From Brevundimonas sp. (GTDB lineage Bacteria > Pseudomonadota > Alphaproteobacteria > Caulobacterales > Caulobacteraceae): a DNA stretch of 64,000 nucleotides. The stretch is from NCBI RefSeq assembly GCF_013912065.1, contig NZ_JACESA010000006.1, positions 62,001-126,000 of the forward strand. The letters are read 5' to 3'. Of this stretch, positions 37,759 through 48,734 are shown one piece after another. Position numbers and translations under genes: made by a program. Under the pieces are notes generated by a model. It saw only the letters and a list, made by a program, of their open reading frames with translations. It was not told the origin of the DNA and made no database searches. Numbering within the stretch: the stretch's first letter is position 1; every line of letters starts with the position of its first letter.

Positions 37759-39390
37759 ATGACCCGCCCGAGCCGCGACGACGCCTGGACGACCTTCGAC
37801 CAAACCGCCGCCCAAGCCGGCGAGACGCGCATTCTGGACCAGTTCGCCGCCGACCCCGACCGGCTGGCGCGGATGTCGGTCGAGGCGGCGGGTCTTTATC
37901 TGGACCTGTCGAAACAGAGCTGGACCCGCGAGGCCTTCGAGGCCTGTCTGGACCTGGCCCGCGCCTGCGACGTCGAGGGACGCCGCGCCGCCCTGTTCGC
38001 CGGCGAGGCGGTCAATCTGACCGAGGGCCGGGCCGTGCTGCACCCGGCCCTGCGCGCGGCGCCGGGCGCCGACTTCAAGGCCCTGGGCGAGCCGGTCTCG
38101 GCCGAGGTCGAGGCCGTGCGCGCGGACATGAGGACCTATGCCGAGGCGGTCCGATCGGGCGCCGAGTCGGGCGCAACCGGTCGCCGGTTCGAGGCCATCG
38201 TCCATGTCGGCATCGGCGGGTCGGATCTGGGACCGCGCGTGGTCTGGGACGCCCTGCGCCCGCTGGACCCGGCCATCGACCTGAGGTTCGTCGCCAATAT
38301 CGACCCGCGCGACATGGCCGAGGCCCTGACCGGCCTGGACCCCGAGACCACCCTGGTGGTGGTCGTGTCCAAAACCTTCACGACCCAGGAAACCCTGGCC
38401 AACGCCGAGGCGGCCAAGGCCTGGCTGGCCGCCGCCCTGCCGGCCGAGGGGATGACCAAACACTTCATCGGAGTGACGGCGGCGCCGGAAAAGGCGGGCC
38501 AGTTCGGTTGCGGCCGCACCTTCGCCTTCCGCGACTGGGTCGGCGGCCGGTATTCGCTGTGGTCGGCGGTCAGTCTGTCGTGCGGCATCGCCCTGGGCTG
38601 GGACGTGTTCGAGGCCATGCTGGCCGGGGCAGCCGCCATGGACGACCATTTCGTCGCCGCCCCGCTGGAAAAGAACGCGCCGGTCCTGCTGGCCCTGGCC
38701 CAAGTGTTCAACGTCGATGGCCTGGACCGCCCGGCGCGCACCGTGGCGCCCTATGCCCACGCCCTGCGCCGCCTACCCTCCTTCCTGCAGCAGCTGGAGA
38801 TGGAATCGAACGGCAAGCGGGTGCATCGCGACGGCACGCCTGTGACGCGCCAGACCTGCCCCGTGGTGTTCGGCGAACCGGGCACCAACGGCCAGCACGC
38901 CTTCTTCCAGCAGATCCACCAGGGGCCGCAGATCGTCCCGGCCGAGTTCGTGATCGTGGCCCAAACCTTGACTGGGGGTACGCATGCTGACGCACCCGAG
39001 TCACCCCTGTGGTCGAACGCCCTGGCCCAGGGTCAGGCCCTGATGCTGGGCAAGACCACCGAGGCGGCCAAGGCCGAGGGCCTGGCCCAGGGCCTGTCGG
39101 AAGAGGAGGCGAGCCGGCTGGCGCCCCATCGGACCTTCACCGGAAACCGGCCCTCGACCGCCATCGTCATGGAGCGTCTGACGCCCCAGACCCTGGGCGC
39201 GCTTCTGGCCCTCTACGAGCACAAGACCTTCGTCGAGGGCGTGATCTGGGACATCAACAGCTTCGACCAGTGGGGCGTCGAACTGGGCAAGGTCCTGGCC
39301 AGGGCGATCCTGAAGGACGTCGACGCCGGCGGCCCCTCAACCGATCTGGACCCGTCCACCGCCGCCCTGATGACGCGGCTGATGGGCTGA
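37759..39390 (+). CDS. pgi: Glucose-6-phosphate isomerase
   Basis: 543 residues. HVGIGGSDLGPRVVWDAL near 152 and VVVVSKTFTTQETLANA near 200 form the phosphate site; the catalytic Glu and His lie in QLEMESNGK and GTNGQHAFFQ; the C-terminal NSFDQWGVELGK is the second signature. It interconverts glucose-6-P and fructose-6-P. It is divergent from the periplasmic unknown gene and converges on the DUF1826 gene four bases later. Confidence 0.97.
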   Translation: MTRPSRDDAWTTFDQTAAQAGETRILDQFAADPDRLARMSVEAAGLYLDLSKQSWTREAFEACLDLARACDVEGRRAALFAGEAVNLTEGRAVLHPALRAAPGADFKALGEPVSAEVEAVRADMRTYAEAVRSGAESGATGRRFEAIVHVGIGGSDLGPRVVWDALRPLDPAIDLRFVANIDPRDMAEALTGLDPETTLVVVVSKTFTTQETLANAEAAKAWLAAALPAEGMTKHFIGVTAAPEKAGQFGCGRTFAFRDWVGGRYSLWSAVSLSCGIALGWDVFEAMLAGAAAMDDHFVAAPLEKNAPVLLALAQVFNVDGLDRPARTVAPYAHALRRLPSFLQQLEMESNGKRVHRDGTPVTRQTCPVVFGEPGTNGQHAFFQQIHQGPQIVPAEFVIVAQTLTGGTHADAPESPLWSNALAQGQALMLGKTTEAAKAEGLAQGLSEEEASRLAPHRTFTGNRPSTAIVMERLTPQTLGALLALYEHKTFVEGVIWDINSFDQWGVELGKVLARAILKDVDAGGPSTDLDPSTAALMTRLMG

Positions 39391-39393
39391 GCC

Positions 39394-39978
39394 TCAGCCC
39401 GGCCGCGCGGCGTCTATGGTCAGCACCCGCCGGGGGGTTCGCCATCCGGCGGGCGGCGACCGATGCAGCACCACCGGAAAGTCGGGCCAGGCCTCCCAGC
39501 CCGGCGCCGTCCCCTTCATGATCGCCACATCCCCGGGCTGAAGGGTGCGGACGCGACGGCGCGTGCCGATCCTGCGGCCGTCCAGATCCTCGCCGATCTC
39601 CCCGGCGAAAGCCCATTCCGGCCCCGGCCCGGCATAGGCGAGGATCAGGCGCACCGACACCGCATCCTGGTGAAAGCGCGGGCAGGCGCGGTGGGTCACC
39701 GTCTCGCAGCGCGCGCGCCAGGCCTCGCACCCGCTGATCGCCGCGACGATCTCGCCCAGTCCCTGAATATCCCGCAGCAGCCAGTCCGGCGCCGGGCCGG
39801 ACGGGGCGATCCATCGCCCGTCGCACTCGGCGGTGAAGTGGGCTGGCGCGTCGTCCCGAGGCGGGGCGTCGGCCGGAAAGGGGCTCGGCCTGGACCAGAT
39901 CGCCATCCGCACCTGGGGCTCGAACAATGTGGTGAAGACCGTGGGCCCGAGCCCCTGGACGACAGCGCCAACCGCCAT
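39394..39978 (-). CDS. DUF1826 protein, probably Zur-regulated
   Basis: 194 residues, soluble. CPRFHQDAVSVRLILAYAGPGPEW and the late HRSPP region carry His and Asp residues that look like a metal site, as in DUF1826 proteins. In many Proteobacteria DUF1826 genes adjoin COG0523 zinc chaperones in the Zur regulon; that is recall. Here the gene is divergent from exactly such a gene, with a 17-bp palindrome between them. The reaction is unknown; a 2-oxoglutarate-oxygenase-like fold is possible. Confidence 0.8.
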   Translation of the reverse strand: MAVGAVVQGLGPTVFTTLFEPQVRMAIWSRPSPFPADAPPRDDAPAHFTAECDGRWIAPSGPAPDWLLRDIQGLGEIVAAISGCEAWRARCETVTHRACPRFHQDAVSVRLILAYAGPGPEWAFAGEIGEDLDGRRIGTRRRVRTLQPGDVAIMKGTAPGWEAWPDFPVVLHRSPPAGWRTPRRVLTIDAARPG

Positions 39979-39999
39979 GGAGAACCTTGCTGACCGTGA

Positions 40000-40016
40000 A
40001 CGTTATACTATAACGT
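40000..40016. promoter_or_regulatory. Zur-like palindromic operator
   Basis: ACGTTATA (40000-40007), one central base, and TATAACGT (40009-40016) are perfect inverted arms containing GTTATA-x-TATAAC, which fits Zur boxes of Alphaproteobacteria. It lies 21 bases before the DUF1826 start and 58 before the CobW-type gene, so it can control both. Confidence 0.8.
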
Positions 40017-40074
40017 AACTCTCACAGTCGCCTGGCTATGGTCAAGCTCGGCGAGACCCAGCGTCGAGAGCCCC

Positions 40075-41295
<1,221 letters not shown>

Positions 41296-41302
41296 CGAAA
41301 AA

Positions 41303-41326
41303 GGGGCGTCCGCGCTGGGACGCCCC
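41303..41326. terminator. Terminator hairpin after the CobW-type gene
   Basis: GGGGCGTCC (41303-41311) and GGACGCCCC (41318-41326) form a 9-bp stem; AAAAA precedes it and CTTT follows, so it can end both convergent transcripts. Confidence 0.7.
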
Positions 41327-41351
41327 CTTTCCGGCGTTGAGGCTTCGTCGA

Positions 41352-41786
41352 CTACCAGCGGCGGTCGTAGCGGTAGTCGCGACGGTCATCGCGGCGGTCG
41401 TAACGCTGGTCCCGGCGATAGTCGCGATAGTCGCGGCGCTGTTCCCAGCGCGGGTCGCGGCTGTTGATGCCGTGGTCACGCTCCCAGTGGCCCTGGTTCC
41501 GGTAGCAGCGGCCGCCGCGGTAGTATTCGCAGCCGGAGCCGCGGTTGGTCGCCACGGCGCCCAGGGCCGCGCCTGCCAGGGCGCCGCCGGCGATGTAACT
41601 GCCGTCGCCATTGCCGTAGAGGGCGCCGGCCAGGCCGCCGATGGCGGCGCCGATCAGGGCGTTCTTGGCGCTGTCGTCGTCACGGTCGCGGTCGCGATAC
41701 GACTGGGCCGAGGCGGGGGCCGCCATCAGGGTCATGGCGACGACCGGAGCGGCGACGACGGCGGTGATCTTCAGCATCTTCGACAT
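41352..41786 (-). CDS. Glycine-zipper secreted protein with basic Arg/Tyr/Asp tail
   Basis: 144 residues. The signal peptide ends near ASAQS (28). ALIGAAIGGLAGALYGNGDGSYIAGGALAGAALGAVATN is a glycine zipper, followed by GCEYYRGGRCYRNQGHW and a tail made almost only of Arg, Asp and Tyr (repeats of RRDYRYD type). Possibly an outer-membrane or cell-surface stress protein; function unknown. Similar zippers appear at 34025-34366. Confidence 0.75.
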   Translation of the reverse strand: MSKMLKITAVVAAPVVAMTLMAAPASAQSYRDRDRDDDSAKNALIGAAIGGLAGALYGNGDGSYIAGGALAGAALGAVATNRGSGCEYYRGGRCYRNQGHWERDHGINSRDPRWEQRRDYRDYRRDQRYDRRDDRRDYRYDRRW

Positions 41787-41936
41787 GGTGGATCTCCTTA
41801 TGTCTCTGGCTCGAGCGGTGGTCCCACAGGGAATGCGTCGAGCGTTGGCTCAGTTGTAGGTCGCCGCGTTTGAACCGACCCGGAGGCGCGCGTTCATTTC
41901 GGGTTCATTTGTCGCGGAAGTTTCGCGGCCCGGCGC

Positions 41937-41965
41937 TTGACGCACGGCGGGCCTCTGACTAACTC
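41937..41965 (+). promoter_or_regulatory. Housekeeping promoter of groESL (candidate)
   Basis: TTGACGC at 41937-41943, a 14-base spacer and ACTAACTC at 41958-41965 match the Caulobacter consensus TTGACGC-N10-14-GCTANAWC in all -35 bases and six of the eight -10 bases, counting the N position as matched. The start point would fall in the CIRCE. A CTTGA/CCCC pair in the same region is too widely spaced for a clear RpoH site. Confidence 0.55.
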
Positions 41966-41975
41966 CCCGCTTGCG

Positions 41976-42002
41976 TTAGCACTCTCACTGACTGGCTGCC
42001 AA
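41976..42002. promoter_or_regulatory. Degenerate CIRCE operator of groESL
   Basis: TTAGCACTC (41976-41984) is a perfect left arm; after the standard nine bases, GGCTGCCAA (41994-42002) matches the right arm GAGTGCTAA at six of nine positions. HrcA is the repressor that binds CIRCE. No hrcA gene is in the window. Confidence 0.7.
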
Positions 42003-42071
42003 AACAGCGGTCCAAGAGAGGCTGACCCATTGTTCAAATCGCCCCATCCGGGGGATCAAGGGAGACAACCG

Positions 42072-42359
42072 ATGGCGTTTCGTCCGCTCGGCGACCGCGT
42101 GCTGGTCAAGCGCGTTGAAGAAGAATCCAAGACCAAGGGCGGGATCATCATCCCCGACACCGCCAAGGAAAAGCCGCAGGAAGGCGAAGTCGTCTCCGTC
42201 GGCCCCGGCGCCCGCGATGAGACCGGCAAGGTCAATGCTCTGGAACTGAAGGCCGGCGACCGCATCCTGTTCGGCAAGTGGTCGGGCACGGAAGTGAAGA
42301 TCGACGGCGACGACCTCATCATCATGAAGGAATCCGACGTCCTGGGCGTGCTTTCGTAA
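42072..42359 (+). CDS. groES: Co-chaperonin GroES
   Basis: 95 residues from ATG 42072. [36 protein letters not shown] covers the core and the mobile loop that docks on GroEL, ending [16 protein letters not shown]. It is the first gene of the groESL operon, 53 bases before groEL. Confidence 0.98.
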   Translation: MAFRPLGDRVLVKRVEEESKTKGGIIIPDTAKEKPQEGEVVSVGPGARDETGKVNALELKAGDRILFGKWSGTEVKIDGDDLIIMKESDVLGVLS

Positions 42360-42397
42360 GCACCCGACGCTCGCGTTTCTTCAATCAATCCATCTAG

Positions 42398-44059
<1,662 letters not shown>

Positions 44060-44088
44060 GTCCTTTCCAGCTCAGGCTGAGACTGCAG

Positions 44089-44119
44089 AGGGCGGGACCG
44101 CGAGGTCCCGCCCTTTTTG
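44089..44119 (+). terminator. Rho-independent terminator of groESL
   Basis: AGGGCGGGACC (44089-44099), loop GCGA, GGTCCCGCCCT (44104-44114) form an 11-bp stem that runs into a T-tract. Confidence 0.92.
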
Positions 44120-44140
44120 TTCGAGCGGCGGCGATTCTGT

Positions 44141-44280
44141 CTCCTCCCCACGCAGTGGGGAGGGGGACCGCGCGAAGCGGTGGAGGGGTTCTGGACGCCC
44201 CACAGGACTTCAGCGATGCGTGAAGAACCCCTCCGTCACGGCGCTGAAGAAGCGCCGCGCCACCTCCCCGCGGAGCGGGT
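44141..44280. repeat. MITE-like palindromic repeat of Caulobacterales type
   Basis: About 140 bases of imperfect inverted repeat. GGAGGGGTTCT at 44182-44192 is exactly complementary to AGAACCCCTCC at 44224-44234, and the flanks hold further hairpins (44144-44162 with 8-bp arms; 44267-44279 with 5-bp arms). The composition CTCCCC...GTGGGGAGGGGGACCGCG...GTGGAGGGG is that of the dispersed repeats common between genes of Caulobacter and Brevundimonas. Its right end is inside the GT2 gene. Confidence 0.75.
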
Positions 44281-44970
44281 CTTAAGCCACATGACGCCCA
44301 GGAGGTCGGCGAAAGCGACCTTGAGCCGGCCCCAGTTGGTGTATTTCGACCGGCCTGTTTCGCGGTGGCGGTGATCGACGTCCAGATACTGGTTGCGGAA
44401 TCCCTCGCGAATGATCAGGGCCGGCAGATAGCGGTGGATGTGATCGAAATAGGGAAGCCGCAGGAAGACGTCGCGGCGGAAGGCTTTCAGGCCGCAGCCG
44501 GTGTCATCGGCGTCGTCGCCCAGCAGGCGGCGGCGGATGCGATTGGCCCAGAGCGAGGCCTGACGCTTGGCCTGGCTGTCCTGGCGTTTGGCGCGCCGGC
44601 CGCCGACAAGGCCGACGTCGGCGGGGGCGACCAGCAGGGCGTCGACCAGACGGGGGGCGTCGGCGGGCGGGTTCTGGCCGTCGCCGTCCATGGTGACCAC
44701 CACGTTCCCCCGGGCCGCCAGCACGCCGGTGCGGACCGCGCGGCTCTGGCCCGCATTGGTTCCGTGCGACAGGACGCGCAGGGCTGGAAGCTCGGCCATG
44801 GCGGCCCGCAGCTCGGCCAGGGTTGCGTCCCTGGAAGCGTCGTCGACGAAGATCATCTCGTAGGAGCGACCGGCGAAGGCCTGTGCGATCTCCCGGGCCA
44901 GGGGCACGGCGGCGCCGGCCTCGTCATGGACGGGAACGACGACGGAGATTTCAGGATTTTCGGCGGTCAT
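44236..44970 (-). CDS. Glycosyltransferase family 2 (polyprenyl-phosphate sugar transferase type)
   Basis: 244 residues. SVVVPVHDEAG near 10, VDDASRDATLAEL near 40, MDGDGQNPP (the DxD metal site) near 93 and the HRHRETGRSKY motif near 200 fit dolichyl/undecaprenyl-phosphate sugar synthases such as ArnC. The C-terminal membrane helices of ArnC are absent; instead the last 15 codons (KTRSAGRWRGASSAP) come from the palindromic repeat. It is divergent from a GT39/ArnT-like gene, which would use its lipid-linked sugar. Confidence 0.88.
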   Translation of the reverse strand: MTAENPEISVVVPVHDEAGAAVPLAREIAQAFAGRSYEMIFVDDASRDATLAELRAAMAELPALRVLSHGTNAGQSRAVRTGVLAARGNVVVTMDGDGQNPPADAPRLVDALLVAPADVGLVGGRRAKRQDSQAKRQASLWANRIRRRLLGDDADDTGCGLKAFRRDVFLRLPYFDHIHRYLPALIIREGFRNQYLDVDHRHRETGRSKYTNWGRLKVAFADLLGVMWLKTRSAGRWRGASSAP

Positions 44971-45046
44971 GGCCGCTCCATAGACGAGATCGACGGCTTA
45001 GGGGAGACGGCTGACGACGGGCCGGTCGCCGTGTAAGGAGTCTCAT

Positions 45047-46720
45047 ATGAAGACGTTCGATCTGGATCGCCGCATCGCCGGCTGGAGGGGGCCGGTGTTC
45101 GCCGCCCTGCTGACGCTGGTCGCGGGCCTGCCGGGTCTGCTGCTGTTGCCGCCGCTGGACCGGGACGAGAGCCGGTTCGCCCAGGCCACGGCCCAGATGC
45201 TGGAAAGCGGCGACTATATCGACATCCGTTTCCAGGACGAACCGCGCTGGAAGAAGCCGATCGGCATCTACTGGCTTCAGGCGGCGGCCGTCTCCGTGAC
45301 TTCGGACGTCGAGGACCGCGAGATCGCCCCCTATCGCATCCCGTCCCTGCTGGGCGCCATGCTGGCCGCCTGGGCCGTGGCCTGGGCGGGCTCGGCGCTG
45401 CTGGGCAGCCGCGTCGGCTTCTTTGGGGGGGCGATCATGGGGACCGCCTTCCTGCTGTCGACCGAGGCGGGCATAGCCAAGACCGACGCCATGCTGTGCG
45501 GGGCCACGACCCTGGCCATGGCGGCCCTGGCGCGAATCTATATGGCGACCAAGGCCGGGGAACGCCCGATCCGGCCGCACAAGCTGCTGTTCTGGCTGGG
45601 CCTGGGCCTGTCGATCCTGATCAAGGGGCCGATCGGGCTTCTGGTCATCGCCCTGGCGATCCTCGCCCTGTCGATCTGGGACCGGGACGTGAAATGGCTG
45701 TACCGGCTCGGCTGGGGCTGGGGCCTGCCTCTGGTGGCCCTGATGGTCGGACCCTGGGCCATCGCCATCACCATCGCCACCGACGGCGGTTTCTGGCGCG
45801 AAGCCATCGGCGGCGACCTGGCGCCCAAGATCGCCGGCTCCCACGAGAGCCATTCCGGCTTCCCCGGCATGTATCTGCTGCTGGCGCCCCTACTGTTCTT
45901 CCCCTCGACCCTGCTGCTGCCCGCCGCCGTCTCGACCGGCTGGAGCCGCCGAGCCGAACCGGCCATCCGTTTCCTGGTCTGCTGGCTGGTTCCGGCCTGG
46001 CTGATGTTCGAACTGACCCCGACCAAGCTGTGGCACTATACGCTGCCGACCTTCGGGGCCCTGGCCCTGCTGGCCGCCGCCGCCCTGGCGCGGCCGATCG
46101 GCAAGGTCTCGCGCCTCACCGGGGCGGCCCTGGCGCTGTTCGCCGGCCTGCTGATCATCGGGATCACCGTCTATGGTCTGACGGTCTACGGCACGTCGAC
46201 GGCCCAGACCTGGGCGGCCCTGACTGTGGTGTCGACCCTGGCGGCGTCGGCCATCGGCGCCTTCCTGCTGATCAACCGCGCGCCGGTCGCCGCCCTGGTC
46301 GCGTCGCTGGCCTTCGGGATCGTGGCCCATGGCGCCCTCGCCGGCACCATCCGCCAGCTGCGGCCCCTGGCCATAGCCCCCCAGCTAGAGAAGACGCTGG
46401 AGGCGGCGGACCTTCATCCCCGTCAAGGCCGTACGCCCGGTCCGGTGGCCATAACCAGCTTCCACGAGCCCAGCTTCGTCTTCCTGACGGGGCGCGACAC
46501 CGAACTGACCGACGCCGAGGGCGCCGCGCGCGCCCTGGCCGAGGGACGACCCGCCATCGTCGAGGCGCGCGACGCCGACGCCTTCCGCATCGCCTCCGGG
46601 CGGCTGGGCGTCTCCGGACGCGCGGTCGGGGTGGTCCGGGGCTACAATTATTCCGGCGGAGACGAGATGAGCCTGACCGTCTACGCCCCGCCGCCCCGCA
46701 ACGGGGCGGCGACGCAATGA
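45047..46720 (+). CDS. ArnT-like membrane glycosyltransferase (GT39/GT83 family)
   Basis: 557 residues with about 11-12 membrane helices. PLDRDESRFAQATAQMLESGDYIDIRFQDEPRWKKP at about 33-70 is the periplasmic acidic motif of the family, and KTDAMLCGATTLAMAAL with LIKGPIGLLV follow in order. It would move a sugar from a polyprenyl-phosphate carrier to lipid A or another envelope acceptor. Its stop overlaps the HMG-CoA lyase ATG (ATGA). The acceptor is not known. Confidence 0.88.
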   Translation: MKTFDLDRRIAGWRGPVFAALLTLVAGLPGLLLLPPLDRDESRFAQATAQMLESGDYIDIRFQDEPRWKKPIGIYWLQAAAVSVTSDVEDREIAPYRIPSLLGAMLAAWAVAWAGSALLGSRVGFFGGAIMGTAFLLSTEAGIAKTDAMLCGATTLAMAALARIYMATKAGERPIRPHKLLFWLGLGLSILIKGPIGLLVIALAILALSIWDRDVKWLYRLGWGWGLPLVALMVGPWAIAITIATDGGFWREAIGGDLAPKIAGSHESHSGFPGMYLLLAPLLFFPSTLLLPAAVSTGWSRRAEPAIRFLVCWLVPAWLMFELTPTKLWHYTLPTFGALALLAAAALARPIGKVSRLTGAALALFAGLLIIGITVYGLTVYGTSTAQTWAALTVVSTLAASAIGAFLLINRAPVAALVASLAFGIVAHGALAGTIRQLRPLAIAPQLEKTLEAADLHPRQGRTPGPVAITSFHEPSFVFLTGRDTELTDAEGAARALAEGRPAIVEARDADAFRIASGRLGVSGRAVGVVRGYNYSGGDEMSLTVYAPPPRNGAATQ

Positions 46721-47631
46721 GCCGCTTCATCCAGATCGTCGAAGTCGGCCCCCGCGACGGCCTTCAGAACGAGAAGACGGTTCTGGCCCCCGCCGTCCGC
46801 GCCGATCTGACGCGGCGGCTGGAGGCGGCCGGAGCGCGGCGGATCGAGGCCGTCTCCTTCGTCCATCCCAAATATGTGCCACAGATGGCCGGGGCCGAAG
46901 AGGTGATGGCCGCCCTGCCGCCCGAGCCGGGCCGCAGCCGCATCGGCCTGGTCCTGAACGGCAAAGGCTATGACCGGGCGCTGACGACCGGGGTGGACGA
47001 GGTCAATGTCTCGGTGGCGGCGACCGACGGCTTCGGCCTGAAAAACCAGGGTCTGTCGGTCAGGGATCAGCTGGTCATGCTGGGCGAGATCATGGCCCGC
47101 CGCCACAACGTCGAAGCCTCCGAGGGGACGCCGTCGCTGTCGGCCATGATATCCTGCGTCTGGGGCTGCCCGTTCGACGGCGAGGTCTCGGTCGGTCAGG
47201 TGGCGGACATGGTCGGCGCGATCGCCGAACTGGGGGTGGGCGAGATCGGCCTGGCCGACACCATAGGCGCCGGCGATCCCTGGGCCGTGACCCGGAAGGT
47301 CGAGGCCGCGCGCAAGGCCGCGCCGGACGCGACCCTGCGGCTGCATTTCCACGACACCCGCAATACGGGTCTGGCCAACGCCCATGCCGGGGTGGAAGCC
47401 GGGATCGACGTGCTGGACGCCTCGGTGGGCGGCATCGGCGGCTGCCCGTTCGCGCCCGGCGCCACCGGCAATATCGCCACCGAGGACCTGGTCTATATGC
47501 TGGAGCGCGGCGGGTTCCAAACCGGCTACGACCTGGAAGCCCTGATCGCCGCCGCGCGCTGGATCGGCGAGGCCCTGGGCCGCCCGGCGCCGTCCGCCCT
47601 CAGCCGCGCCGGCGGTTTTCCGCGGCCGTGA
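46717..47631 (+). CDS. Hydroxymethylglutaryl-CoA lyase
   Basis: 304 residues from ATG 46717, overlapping the upstream stop. EVGPRDGLQNE near 9-19 is the metal/catalytic signature; SVAATDGFGLKN, SCVWGCPFDG, DTIGAGDP, LHFHDTRNTGLAN and GGIGGCPFAPGATGN complete the DRE-TIM lyase pattern, with the last containing the active-site Cys. It splits HMG-CoA to acetyl-CoA and acetoacetate in leucine breakdown. The pairing with a sugar transferase gene is probably accidental co-transcription. Confidence 0.95.
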   Translation: MSRFIQIVEVGPRDGLQNEKTVLAPAVRADLTRRLEAAGARRIEAVSFVHPKYVPQMAGAEEVMAALPPEPGRSRIGLVLNGKGYDRALTTGVDEVNVSVAATDGFGLKNQGLSVRDQLVMLGEIMARRHNVEASEGTPSLSAMISCVWGCPFDGEVSVGQVADMVGAIAELGVGEIGLADTIGAGDPWAVTRKVEAARKAAPDATLRLHFHDTRNTGLANAHAGVEAGIDVLDASVGGIGGCPFAPGATGNIATEDLVYMLERGGFQTGYDLEALIAAARWIGEALGRPAPSALSRAGGFPRP

Positions 47632-47721
47632 ACGCACCGTCACGGCTCTGTCGTGGCGAATTGGGCAAAATGGCGTTAATCAGGGTTAACAAGCGCCGCC
47701 GTTGCGCCGGAGAGGACCGCC

Positions 47722-48150
47722 ATGCTGACCGCCATTCCGCTGCTGCTGATCCCCGTCGTACTGTATAATATCGTGGTGCTGTTCGGCGCCTCGGGCAATG
47801 CGGGCATGACCCAGGCAGACGCTGTGCTGCGGGACCCGTTGTTTTCCCTGCCGATGGCTTCCGGCGCCCAGTGGAGCATAGGCTGGGGCGACCTGATCCT
47901 GTTCCTGGGCCTGATCCTTCTGTTCTTCGAGCTGATCAAGTCGACCTCGAGCCAGAAGGTGGCCATCGTCAATCACGCCCTGTCGATGATCCTGTTCATC
48001 GTGGTCCTGGTCGAATTCCTGCTGGTGCGCGGCTTCGCGACCTCGACCTTCTTCCTGATCGTGGTCATGATCCTGCTGGACGTGCTGGCCGGCTTCATCG
48101 TCACCATCATCGCCGCCCGCCGGGATCTCGACCTCGGCGCCGGAGGCTAG
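47722..48150 (+). CDS. Four-helix membrane protein of unknown function
   Basis: 142 residues. Hydrophobic segments: AIPLLLIPVVLYNIVVLFG, GDLILFLGLILLFFELIKS, HALSMILFIVVLVEFLLV and TFFLIVVMILLDVLAGFIV. No catalytic motif and no recognised family. Preceded by a 90-base gap and a plausible GGAGAGG ribosome site. Confidence 0.75.
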   Translation: MLTAIPLLLIPVVLYNIVVLFGASGNAGMTQADAVLRDPLFSLPMASGAQWSIGWGDLILFLGLILLFFELIKSTSSQKVAIVNHALSMILFIVVLVEFLLVRGFATSTFFLIVVMILLDVLAGFIVTIIAARRDLDLGAGG

Positions 48151-48308
48151 GCGCGACGACAAGGGTCAGCTCCCATGCAGGCCGGAGGCCAGAGAAGGCA
48201 GGCCGAAGGGCGATAGGGCCTAGGAAAACGCCGTGAAGATCAGGGTCACGACGGCGACGTCGAACACCTTGGCGGCGAGAGAGAAGGCGGCGGGCATGGG
48301 CTGGTCCG

Positions 48309-48327
48309 AAAAGAGGCGTCAGGCCTC
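48309..48327 (-). terminator. Terminator behind the PhaR-linked small gene
   Basis: Read on the minus strand GAGGC, five bases, GCCTC is followed by TTTT (48312-48309). The 5-bp stem is short but sits 48 bases past the stop of the 119-residue gene. Confidence 0.55.
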
Positions 48328-48374
48328 GGTCCCAGCAAGCCTCGTGCCGCTTTCGGGTTCGCCGTCCCCGAGGA

Positions 48375-48734
48375 TCAGATATCGGTCTTCCTGGCCTTGC
48401 CAACGGCCGGACGACGTTCGGCCTCGCCGGAATATTCGGTTCCCAGATAGGCTGCGCGGGCCGCGTCCAGCACCGGCGGGCCGCCCTTCAGTCCGCGCTT
48501 CTGGCCCCGCTGGCCCATCTGCTGGGCGACGAAGGCCGCCGCCCCGGGTTCGACCGTCGCATGGACGGCAGGTCTTGCCGGGCCGGTGACCGGCTTGAAC
48601 TCGGCGTCGACAGGATCGACCGGGACCAGGCCCCGCGAAGCCGCCTTGTCGGCGCGACGCTCTCGCTCGCGGCGTTCGCCTTCGCGACGATCCACCGGGT
48701 CGACGCCGACGACCGCCTGGATTCGTTCGGTCAT
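48375..48734 (-). CDS. Small basic protein of unknown function
   Basis: 119 residues, very rich in Arg and Ala, with DRREGERRERERRADKAASRG at the N-terminal third and KRGLKGGPPVLDAARAAYLGTEYSG near the C-terminus. The latter looks conserved rather than random. The ATG overlaps the phaR stop (ATGA), so it is made with PhaR. No family recognised. Confidence 0.65.
   Translation of the reverse strand: MTERIQAVVGVDPVDRREGERRERERRADKAASRGLVPVDPVDAEFKPVTGPARPAVHATVEPGAAAFVAQQMGQRGQKRGLKGGPPVLDAARAAYLGTEYSGEAERRPAVGKARKTDI

Noticed and set aside
41936-41968. CTTGA...CCCC as an RpoH promoter of groESL
   Set aside because: The gap of about 22 bases between the elements is too long for the RpoH consensus; the housekeeping promoter fits better.
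44120-44280. Possible CRISPR or tRNA-like structure after groEL
   Set aside because: No regularly spaced direct repeats and no tRNA core; the region is a palindromic dispersed repeat.
48220-48297. A 25-codon ORF on the minus strand (MPAAFSLAAKVFDV...)
   Set aside because: No ribosome site, lies behind a terminator of the upstream gene and no family match; likely chance.
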